Source: Agelas oroides (taxonomy: Eukaryota > Porifera > Demospongiae > Agelasida > Agelasidae). Taken from it: a stretch of 64,000 nt of DNA. A model generated the notes under the pieces. The model saw only the letters and a list, made by a program, of their open reading frames with translations, was not told the origin of the DNA and did no database searches. The translations under genes and the position numbers were made by a program. Numbering within the stretch: the stretch's first letter is position 1; the number at the start of each line of letters is the position of its first letter. Shown here piece after piece: positions 37,701 to 50,000 of the stretch. The stretch lies in NCBI GenBank assembly GCA_949130485.1, contig OX422184.1:6676655-6740654 (forward strand). Reading direction: 5' to 3'.

Positions 37701-40700
37701 TTTTTCTGGGGGAACTGAGCATCCACATGCAGTGTGTACGAAGCTCTCTTTTCTCTGCTCATAAGAACCTGAGGATCAGACAAGCCATAGGAGATGCTCT
37801 TTCAGATATGTTAGAAGCTTGATGTTAGACGTTTTCATGTTGAGACAAAGTCTGTGCAAAATATTGATTATGGCCAGAGAGATAGACATGGTTTTGTGGA
37901 CGTGCAGTACTTGCATCCATGTTTGAGGCTATCCCAGTGAAAAGAGACACACACTGAACCTCTTCATCCCTACAACTTGCCTCTGTATTCATGGTGATAT
38001 TTCTCTGTAAAATAGATATTGCTGTCTTTCAAGCTACCTTTGGACAAGGAACTGGCCCTGTGTTACTGAGGGATGTGAGATGTACTGGAAATGAGTCTTC
38101 TCTTCTGAGCTGCAGCCACAGTGAGAGTGTTTACTACTGTTCACATTATAATGATGCAGGAGTTCTCTGCACCCCATGTAAGTTGTATTTTGGTGTTTAT
38201 TTTCTGAACTGCCACTGCATATTGATCCTGAATGTTACCACCTTCTGTCAGTACTTCCCCTGTCAAATTTTTCAGTTATATGCTAGGCTGTACATATATT
38301 CATTATCATTCCTTGCATGTTTTGCAATCTAGGTGTATGCATATTCATACTCAACTTTGTGAAGTTTTTTGTTGTGGGTGAGACTATTTACACTTTAAGT
38401 CAGATTTCCAAAATCTTGGCAGCGGTATCTTCAACTGAAATCAACTGTAATTGTGGAGTTGGCAAGTTTTTACCACTCATCATAGAATTCAATAACAAAC
38501 TTGGATAACCAATCTTAAGGCTAAACACTTTTTGTTACATCTTTATACAAAGTGTGTATGCACCACTTTAAAGCGCTAAGAATTAAGATATTACATTATT
38601 TAAAATGTGTGTTACTTCTTTCCCTCTATACAGCTGCCCACTATTGCACTAATGAAACACTTCGTTTGGTTGATGGACCAGTGGAGAGTGCTGGCAGGGT
38701 GGAGATATGCATCAATGGAGTGTGGGGAACAGTATGTGGTTGGCATTATTATGACTGGGATAATTATGATGCCAGAGTTGTGTGCAGACAATTGGGATAC
38801 AATGTGGACACAAATGAAGGTGAGTTTGTTGATAAAGATTGGTGATATAGCAAGGAGTTGGATGTTACATGTGTGGTGAAGTTGTTTTGTTGTGTGTGGC
38901 TATGGTTAACCGGTGTGTCTGCATGCTCATGGAACAGTGTTTGAAAGTGAAGTAAAATAGCCAATGAAACCATGGGTTTGCTACCACCCATCTAATGCTG
39001 TTGATGAGGCTCCTGATGAGGGTTTAGTCTGTTCAGATTAGATGAAGACTTAGGGCTAAGTTCGTTTCTAGCCTGCCAGTCAACTTTGTCCCCCAGATTC
39101 TTGGCACTCATATAGTGTCTTCTAGAAAATCCAGTTGAGTTCTCTTTGATGACTCTGCAAAATGATGCTGTGATTCAAAATGTTATTTCTTGTCTTACTG
39201 TATGCAGAGTGATGTTTGCTATAGGTTTGTGAATGCATTGTGTGAGTATTAGGGCCACTATTACAAAGACAGGGTCTATATATTATACTGAAGGTGCGAT
39301 CTACATATAATTCAAAAGCAACAACTCAGCATCTAAATATAGACATACAGTGTATTGCATGTAACACATTCTCTTACTACAAAGACAAATAATAATACTT
39401 GTATCTGTACAACTTGGAGGTTTGGCATACCTGTGTATTCTGTACAATTGAGATACACAAAAGGTTTCCTCTATTTGTGGATGCTTCTAGTCCTCCATTG
39501 GGTAGTGAAATGTATGTAACATCCACTTTTGCATGATTTATTGCAGATGATACAACATAACATTCACTCGTATAATTATGTTTCTGTTCATAACTTGGTG
39601 TTAATGGAGATGGAGGATAGGATCAGCCATTAGATTTTTATATACAATTGTGCTGAGAAAGCCCGGGGCAGCATGATATGACAGTGAGCATGCATGCACA
39701 AAAGCCACACAACATGTGATTACTTAGGAGATTGTAGTAATTGGAAGCTTAGCAACAGTCATGGCTTTTGATGAAAAACAGCCTCCCAATCACCCCAAAA
39801 GCACATACGTATATTCTTTCCCATGCCAGTGACAAAAAGGTACTCTCTCAGTTTCCTTGAAAATTCTAATTGCCAACACAGTAAAGTTGCAACCATGGCT
39901 TTTGCAACCTTTAGTTGGAGTATTAAACTACACACAAATTGTTTTGGTTTGGAACACTGAACGTACTTGGATTTCTGCACTTTTAAATATAGGGTACACT
40001 ATAACATGCTTTAATGGTCCTTATACAATAGCTATTGCTGTCTTCCAAGCTGTCTTTGGACAAGGGACTGGCCCAGTATTCCTGGGTAATGTGAGATGTA
40101 CTGGAAACGAGTCTTCTCTTCTGAGCTGCAGTCATAGTGAGATTGGTGTCACTTACTGTTCACACTATAATGATGCCGGAGTTGTCTGCCCCCCACGTAA
40201 GTGATGTATTTGGTACAATTAGCTTTCAATGTGTCAGTGGTGCTATTATACTGTTGAGGCACATGAAACACTCTCCACTGACAGCACTGAAGTGTAGCTG
40301 TTGGTCTTGTTTGTGGCACTGGTGGTCCAAATTTAAAAAGTCAAATTAGAATTGTAAGCTGTCATCAGTAGAAAAACCTATGCCAAACATGTAATTATAT
40401 ACAACAAAAGAAAAACATTAAAAATGTAAAAAGATGTAGGCCTGGGATGGCATGCCAAAAAGTTTGCAAACAAGGTAGGGATGATATAAAAGTGAAAGTA
40501 AATATACAAAGCCCCATCCCTGCTCTTTTCCACACTAGAGTGCAACTGTAGTGTAAAAAGATGCAAGGATAGGACTTTGTATATTTTTATATCATCCCTA
40601 TATACACTTTTTGGCATGCCATCCCTACATCTTTTTACATTTTTAATGTTTTTCTTTTCTTGTTTCTGATGTTAATCTCAGTTACAGTTAGCCCTAAGCC

Positions 40701-40961
40701 TAAGAACAGTTCTTTCAAGTGTAACCACAACCCCAGAACTTGAAATGGCATTGACAGTTTAGTATAGTGGTTCCAAGCATGTAATAATTGTCTAAACATT
40801 GTTAGCTAGAATATGATGAAGGGCCAACCACTCTCCGTGCCAACCTTTGTGAAACCAATTTTCTGATTTTCGATCACATGACAACTGACCTGTATTGATA
40901 ACTGACCATCATAGCAGTTTACTAAAGTTGTGAGTAGGCAATTTTTTTTTAGTGTAGCTAT

Positions 40962-41057
<96 letters not shown>

Positions 41058-44000
41058 AGGAAAGAAAGAAAGAAAGAATACGAAAAATGGCACTTTTGCA
41101 TTTAGCTGTCTTCCGCGAGGCTTTTGGGCAACTATATGAGTCTTACTGATCACAAAGGCACTCAAAGAGGAAGCCTGGGTGCTTAAAGATGCTTTTAGCG
41201 TATTTGTAGTGAAGTTGTAAGGCTTTTGCTTAAGTATTAGATCCCTACATAGAGAGTCTACTGACTCTTTGATATGTATGTGGATCCTGGTTAAAAATTT
41301 TGCCTCACGTTGGAAATAAAGAACTTAGATGTTTTGAGGTGAAAATAGCTTGTCAATTTGTTGCTCCCAGACATAATTCCTGTGAGGACCAAAAAAGCTG
41401 TCCATTTTATGGAATAGTGAGGTTTCTGCATTTTAGGGGTTTCGATTGCACACAAACATAATTATGTAAATGAATTAGGGACCAAACAAAGTGTCAGCAA
41501 TATCGTAGATGGCCGCTTTTCAGGGGTGTCCGTAGAGTGGGGTTCCCTCTAGTACCTGGACTGTACAAAATTCATTTGATAATGTGGACACTTACATGCC
41601 TCTCACGAAGAGTTGTTCGCCACTGCTGATCAATTCAACAACTGGATAGTATTATAGCGTTGATGCGCATAGTACTAGCCTTTGGTTAGCCTTTCTTGCC
41701 ATCGTACATCAAGGGAGAACTCTGGAACGTGCCTTTGTAGCACTCAATGGCATGAGTACACATTGCCACGCCTACCGGAAATATACCAGAAGCCTCCGAA
41801 GTAGGGACACCTCTTTACTGAGGACATATTAGATGGCAATACGAATGCCTCTATATTCCAGACATGCAGCAGTGTTCCCAATGGTGTCCACATTAGTCTA
41901 AGAGGGGTTCCACTGTAATCATATATGTAACCATTTTTAAAACTGGACCTTAATCATGGATATAGCTAATAGTTTGGAGACAGGAGTGCTCCTTAAAACA
42001 CTTACATGCTTACAAACATGCATGACACTGTTCCTATGTTTTTGCAGTTATTTGTCAGCTTAATCCCTGTGCAAATGGAGGAACATGCAGTGCAGAGGAT
42101 ACAACCAACTATACATGTACTTGTGCTGCAGGTTTCAGTGGCACAAACTGCAGCATAGATCTCAACTACTTCTGTACACCTAGCACATGTCTTAATGGTG
42201 GTACATGTGTAGAGGAATATGGTCCAGCAACTAGCTGTATTTGCTCTGAAGGATTTACCGGCACAAGATGTGACATTGATCTTCTATTCTGTGAGGTTGA
42301 CACATGCCTCAATGGTGGCACATGCAATGAAGGGTTTGGAAGAATGACAACTTGTGACTGTGCTCCTGGTTTCACTGGTACAAACTGTAGCTTAGATCTC
42401 GACTTCTGTACACCCAGCACCTGTCTTAATGGTGGTACATGCGTTGAAGGGTATGGGACAGAGACTTTATGCATGTGTGCCAAGGAGTTCAGTGGACCTA
42501 ACTGCACAACATGTGTTGCTGGTAAGTTGTTTCAAGTAAATATGACAGAATGTTGTAATCAGTCCAGGATTATTTAATTGTTCCCTTCTCTATTATATTT
42601 GTATTGACATGAAGTTGGAAGCCTTTGCAATGATGTTTTATGCTAGCCTGGTTTTCATTCATCACACTTAAAAATGCAGTTTAGTGTCTCCAGTCAGTGT
42701 GTACGATCACTGAGTTGTGCAGTGTTTGTTAAGAGATTGGTATGCAAGTGGAAGCACAGAAAGAAAGCTGAAGTGCAGCCACTATCTTCTGGAGTTGTTA
42801 ATGCATGATAAAACTTTAGCCAAATGGAAACCATTGGAATATGTCAGACTGTAGGTCAAGAAAGAGTAGACACAAAAGAAGAGTGTGACAGTCTGCTAGT
42901 GGCTTGAAAGTAAGATTATGCCTCATATGTACACATGACTTCGCCATTTGCACAGGTGCTTCCACAAAGTGTAATCCATTCATTTTTACTACAGTTCACC
43001 ACTGATACTAGTTAAGGCTGGGATTAATACTAATACTAGTTAAGGCTGGGATTAGGTTTAACTTACCTTCTTCCATGCACATGCCACCTGATGTAACCCC
43101 TCTGAACAACTATTTTCATCAGTTTCTCCAAGCTCTCCATTGATCACTGGAGGAGGGACTATCAGTGAATCTGCTTCTGTTACAATCACCTGTCAATCCA
43201 CTGGGCTTCCTGCTCCAAGGATCATATGGCTGAAAAAGAATGGTACCGAGCTCAGAGATCTAAACCTTTTCACCTGGATCCATCGCTCAAGAATTACAAT
43301 CGAGACTTCTGTCCCTACTGTATGGGACAGTTGTGAACTACTCTCAAGCAGCAGTCTAACAATAGACAGTGTAACAGCAGAAGACAATGGAATGTATGTG
43401 TGCGAGGTGGAGAATGGGCTGCCCCCCAACCAAATGAACAGCACTAACATTTCTGTGATTGGTAAGTTAAGCATATTTTACAACTAAGTTGCTGTGCTGG
43501 TCTAGTAGCTCTGCAGTATGTTCATGGGTTTGATTCCTTTTTTGGCTTGTTTGAATCAGATACCTCAGTTTATTTCTTCACACTATACATTATTCTTTCT
43601 GAGCAGTTCAAAATGATTGTGAAGCAGAGCCTTGTCAGCATGGTGGAGTCTGTACTGATTTGGTTAGAAATGTCTACTGCAACTGTGCTGGGACTGGCTA
43701 CACTGGAAACCTTTGTCAGGAACCAAGTATGTATATAAATGACAAATCTGTTGCCTAGCTTCATTTCCACTACCTCTCTGTGCACAGTTGACGAGCGCAA
43801 TGAAACAAGGCCTGTGATCCTTCATTCACCTGCCAACATAACAAAGCCTTTATTTGCAGCAGTAAACCTGACCTGTGCTGCAGATGGCTACCCCCTACCA
43901 GTGTTTCGGTGGTATAGGGATGGCCTCTTGATACCAAATGCTGTACAGGCATTCTACTACATTGACCAGGTCACTCCTGATCTCCGAGGATACTACACAT

Positions 44001-47000
44001 GTGAGGCTAAAAATAGCCAGGGTGCTGTTACATCCAGTCCAGGGCTGGTTACTATATCAAGTGAGTTCATTACCATTGGATTCATTCTGAGTATAGCTAT
44101 ACCAGGATTCAATCCATACTGGATTGATAGGGCTAAATACACTGCTTGAAACTGTATAATGGTATTGGTTCATCATCCAAATAAAAATTATATTGTAACC
44201 ACACATTGTACCTTAACATGCAGTTGTGTAGTTATGCTTGAGTTGTGTAGTTATGCTTGAGTTGTGTAGTTATGCTTGAGTTGTGTAGTTATGCTTGAGT
44301 TGTGTAGTTATGCTTGAGTTGTGTATTGCTAAATGTTGTGCAGCCAACCATGACTATTGTGTTGTCTCCTACTGGATTTGCCAGGATTGCTCACCAGCCA
44401 CTTGGCACACATATTCATGTTCAGGCAGAGAACAGAATAAATATATTTTGCACATGCGCAGTACACATGGAAGTGATTACACGATCATGACATAATGATA
44501 TAATACCACAACAATAGTAGGTATGCCCTCTACACTGTGGTTTAGATATTCAGTGATTGCAAGCACCTACTCTATACAATACGGAAAGTTCAGCTGTAAA
44601 GCTAAACACTTTGTCCAAGTCAGTTGTTTATATGGACATAGAGATAAATATATAATCCTGGGGAACAATTATGTTGGTGTTCTTCATGGAAAATCTTATT
44701 GTTTACTTTTCATAATCAATCAGATGTGTTCCAGTATTTGACTGATGTGGACGTGAATACAACTGTTAATGATGATTTAATCAGTGAGGTGTGTCCATTG
44801 TCATAATTCTGTGTACCTGTTCACACTTTGATTGCATACACAATTGCGTCTTATGAATGTGCTTCATATTTACATTTGAAACTGAAAGCCTTATCCATAC
44901 ACAAGTGATTGAAATCATCTCTGCTTTTCTCGGAGCCAAACATCATTTCCATTTGGATTTTAACTGTTTGCTATTTATGCCAATCACTTATTTAGATTAC
45001 GTCAGCAGTCTACCTGGCACAGAATGAAAGCTCTACTGTAAGGGTATATGCCGTCAACCTGATTCAAACAAGGTATGTGTAAATATACATATGAGTATGC
45101 AAGGGTACTAAAGGGTAACTGTTGACTCAAGAGAGATGTAGTCATTAGTAGTTGACTGAAGGAACTCATACATGCAGAAGTGTAGCAGACAGTGCATTTT
45201 AACAGTGTATCAGAAAAGCTTTTATCATTTTAATGTGTTTACAATTTAGCAATACAACTGCTCAGCTCCTTGTGACAGCAGTAACCAACCATTCGACTGT
45301 AGACATCCAAGGTATACTTACACAACTGTTCCAGAGTATCTCTTCAGCCCTCAGAATTGGCTTACCAGTAACAGTCTTCAATATGGAAAGATATGGTAGG
45401 TGTAGTCTATACTCAAATCGGACGTATGTTCAACCAACCAAACTTTGCTTGATTCTGCAGATGGGTGTGAAGCAATTGAGGATGACCCCCTTAATTCAAA
45501 CTTTCCATCACTCACATTGACTTGGCCTGAATCCAACATTGGTTCTACTCATTCCTTTCCTTGTCCCTGTCTTGATTACTTTGGCATGGGTGCTAGCCAA
45601 CCCACTGTGACTCGCACATGTGAAGGGAATTTCATTTCTAAAGCCAGGTGGCAACCTGTGGACTACAGTTCGTGTGGCTTCACAGACATTACTTTCAAGC
45701 TCTGTGAAACTCGGCTGGTATGTACTGTATTACACCAATCAGAGGAAATTAAACTGTGCCTCATACAAAACTATACATGTGAGAACTTGTGTACCCATCA
45801 TGGACCAGTATATTATAGCAATAGGAAAATACAGGTTTGAATATAGGTTCATTGATTTACACACACAAATATGTACAACACGTCTCTTCAGTAGTGTGTT
45901 TGAATTTACACACATAACATAGCTGCTAAGGACATCACCAGAGCAAGCTGCAGGAAACTTGGCAAACATCACTTCTAACACAGTAGAGATCCATGCAGTA
46001 GATGTGTCTGTGGCTACTTCTATCATTGAGGATCTGACAACAGCTGCAATAACAAATGAGGAGGTCAGACTCTGTTACTAGCAGTACACATAGAATGCTT
46101 CATGCACAGTGGTGATGTGCAGTTGAACCTGCAGATGCACTTGCAGATTTAGATGATACTGGCTGTGTCTTTGCTCTCTGTCTTTGTACTTTATTGGGCC
46201 AGCCTTCACTCTGTCAGCATTACTCTCCTTGTGCTTCCCACTGTCAGACATCCTCACTTGCAAATAAAAACCAGTCATATCTGCACACAGTTTATTGACA
46301 GTAGTGTGTGACAGAGGATGCATGGTGTAAACCAAGAACCAGCCTACACTGCAAACTCATGCTAAAGCGTTCATTTTTTAATTGACACCTGTCCATTTTG
46401 GCTACTGGGTTGCTTTTGTAATAGCATTCAGCTGCTCCCTAAATGCATTGTGCACTGATATATATACTCAAAATTATAGATCTGTGAAGAAATGAAATGA
46501 TACATTTAGCACACACAGTGCAAACTGTATATTTAGAAAGCTACTGCAACCTGCACTGAATGGATTCACCATTCTGGCTACCTATGTTTCAATATGCAAG
46601 TGTCGTCTATCTACTAACTTCACATGCTTGGATTTGTAAGTATCTACTGCTCTGGCCAAACATGACAACTTAAATTATTGCAACAAAAGTTGAATGATAT
46701 TTTGTAAACCATTCACTATAGCAGTCTGTGTAATTATGTTATTTGCATAATTACATAACACTAGTTGGATTATTATCTACTATATGTTTCAGCCATCTCT
46801 GACAGCACACCATACATGCTACGGTGATCAGTTGTTAGTTTTGAATATGCAGCTAATTGGTGGTGCTGCTCATGTACACACACCTTCCATAGGTGAGAGA
46901 GGGATACCTGGAAACTATCGACAACTTGGTACAAGCTGATGCTACTGTAATTGCGATGAGCCAAATTAACACACAATCTTCAACAAGGTATATAGCCCCC

Positions 47001-50000
47001 AAAGTTAGCAAAGTTTGCCTGGAGTTTGAACAGTATGTATCTATGACACAGCTTTCAATGATATTAATTGCACCTGAACCATATTCTAGCATACACAACA
47101 TGCCAAGAATTCATAAATGTAGTCAAGTACTGTCTGTCCAGAGTGTGGTCAGTGTGTGCAATAATTGATGCAGCATACACCAGTGGAAGATATACAATGA
47201 ACTTCAACTAGTGTGTGAACTGAGTCAATATACCGTAAAGTCGGGATAAAAATAAGCACCCTATGAATATAGGCACACATTTTGAATACAACAACCACAG
47301 TGTTTATAAGCACCCATACAAAAATAGGCACCCCACATAAAAAGGCACCCGTTAACATGCAAACGGAAATGAATTTGCTTTTTGAACATAGCAGCTAATT
47401 TCTCCAGTGTCTATCTTCAATTTTAAGCAAGCTATCGACACAGAATAAAAATCCAAATTTAGCAAACCTCTCATGGATCTGTTAGTTTGAAGTGCTTTAA
47501 GTTGGTGGGCGGAGGTTGGTGGTAGCAATCGATCGATTGCCAACTATACCTGTGGTTCTAGAATAGCTACAAACATGGGACAGGAATCAGCAGAAGAACA
47601 TCTGGGCCTAAAATAAGTTACAGCTAATCTGTTCCCACACAACTGTACACTACCAGAATATAACATGCATTTATTAGCATAGCACCCCATGATTATAAGC
47701 ACTCATTCTGCCTCCTAATTCAAAAATAGGCACCGGAGCTTAATATCCAGATTTTATAGTAGCTGCTGTACTCAGTTATTTTATGTGTGATATACATGGA
47801 GTGTTCAAGATCAAGATTAACAAGGCATACGTAGTCCCTACTTATAGTGCGTAGCTGGTTAGGTAAAGCACATTACGTATCCATTCCTCAAATGTGCAGC
47901 ATTATTATGCAGTTATGCACTGTCTCTTTTCTCTGTCTTCTCCAACTCTGTACAGACTGCTTGATAGTCTTACAAGCTTCACTGACAATCTTGCAATCCC
48001 AAACTCTACAAATGTCACTTTTACACGAAAAACCTATGCACTTCGAATGAATGACATTAATCCAAGCAACTTCCAAGGCCAAACACTCAGTGTCAACCTA
48101 GGTTCGGTACAAGAAGCTATGACCAGCAGCAGCAATATAAGAGAAGAGGCTATAGAAACATTCTCAGGTAACAAAGCATATCAGAACAGGACAGCTTCAG
48201 TACAAGTTCCAGAATCAGTATTTCGAGACCTGGGACAAAGAAATGGGCAGCAGAGGCTGTCTTATTCTGTGTTTGTGAGGGACACTCTCTTTCAGTCTTC
48301 AGACGAGAATCAAAGTAATCTTACTGTGGGTTCAATCATTGTCGCTGTGAGGGTGAATGGAACTACCAGAGATGGAAATTTGTCAACACCAATCACTGTC
48401 ACATTCCAAGCAAGTGAGGTGAGTGGGTATCTACGTTCATGACATTGTAGCAATCATGTGCACATGTTTATTATCAAGAAACTACAGACTAATCATCCCA
48501 ATTATTCATTTTGTTACGAGCATAGACTGCACCCTAAGATGCTCATAAGAGGTTAGTGCTGCAGGTTTTCCTTGGCTCAAACACTTTAGAATTCAGTGGT
48601 ACGTAGGTAAAAACTTTGGTAGTAGGCTTTAGCAAAACACAGTTCATTGCTACTTATGAACAGCACAAAACACGTGGATCAAGCACCATGTTACTGTGTG
48701 ATCATATTTGACAAGATGTGAGGTAAGCACTACTTATCCAAGAACTTTATCAAAAGGTTTATCAGAATGCAGTTCATTGGTATTTAGCTAAAAGGCTTTA
48801 CGTTATCATAAGGCTTCTTTAAGGGAGGAGGCAAACCTAAGTTTATCAATCATGAATAGCAAGGCACGCCTTCACCTGCTTATGCCCGTGGGTCATGCAC
48901 GTATTGTTAGCCTGAAGCACACAGGGCCGTAGCCACCGGTCCGGTTAGTCCGGTTTCAACCGGACCACTTTTTCCCTCACCCATGGCTTGCTTGGCGTCA
49001 CCAAATAGGGCCAATGCTCAGCGAACGCCCATGGCACGCACACAGCGTGGTGACATGTTGAAAAATAATAAGAGATGGCTGCGAACAGTGTGAAAGAGTT
49101 TCTTCGGAGTCTTCCAACAACTTTCCATTCTTCCAAGCGAACGATTAGTCTCGCAAGCCTTATCTGCAAACTTCAAGGGTGTGGCTTGTGAGAATAGCGA
49201 ACGATCGGAAAGCCGAAACCAGTGCTATATGGCGCAACGGGCAGAAAGGGTAGATATTTATGCATGTAAGACTCTGTTGTCTGGCCTCCGAGAAACATCG
49301 TTTTGGTCCAAAAATGGTCTAAGAAGCGATCTCATAGCCTCTAAATTCCAAAATTTTTCTGGGGGAGCATCCCCCCAGACCCCCCTAGCTGTTGCGTGCT
49401 TACGCACGCACCACTAACCTGACCACTCCAAATTTGATGGCTACAGCCCTTGCACAGTAGTGTGTTCAATACACGTAGCAATAACGTACTGGCATATTGA
49501 ATGCCTGATGTCACGTAAGCGGGGAAATCGCTTTGGGAGTCACTGTGAGGGGTGATTGTGGTGTAGCTGGTGAAGGGAGACTTGTTGGTGTGCCAAAGTT
49601 TCATTCCTGTGCACCATGCCATTAACAACTCAGATTGCATTTCCAATGCTTCCTCTGGCCTGTGAATTATTGCCGAGCGCCTTAGCGCGAGGCTACTAAT
49701 CGTGCAGTGTAGTCAGTTCGCGCTTGTATGTTTATCCGTCACACTTTAATTGCGTGAGCGCGGTTTCTGTGGTCTCGTCCCCAGACTACTAGCCACGTGG
49801 TGGTACTGGCCCGACCATGAGGCGATCGAAAGATCGTGCGCGTGTGAGAGCCGAAATGGAGCAGGGGGCACATGGTACTGGTCCGACCAGGAGGCGATCA
49901 ACGTGTGAAAAAGATCGTGCGAGAGCTGAAATGGAGCAGGAGCAGTCCAAGTGTGATCGTGCTAGAGAGCGAAGACAGAAACAAAGGGACACTGCATCAG

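Larger units (their letters stand above)
40197..42047 (+). other. Intron between SRCR 8 and the EGF exon
   Basis: Contains the 40404-40655 hairpin, a (GAAA)n microsatellite, and at about 41510-41915 sequence bordered by ggggtgtccgtagagtggggttcc and taagaggggttccactgta. The last looks like the decayed inverted ends of a small DNA element. Confidence 0.5.

Noticed and set aside
40806-41165. Lys/Arg/Glu-rich and Phe/Leu/Ser-rich open frames across 40960-41080
   Set aside because: Translation of a GAAA microsatellite on either strand.
42166-42507. 113-codon minus-strand frame opposite the EGF exon
   Set aside because: Shadow of the Cys/Gly-rich EGF repeats, whose plus frame has all the expected cysteines and splice phases.
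43774-43787. Reading the 43739-44149 frame from its first Met as an independent Ig protein
   Set aside because: The Ig frame fits an internal exon from 43788 with phase 1 at both ends. The upstream part is intron.
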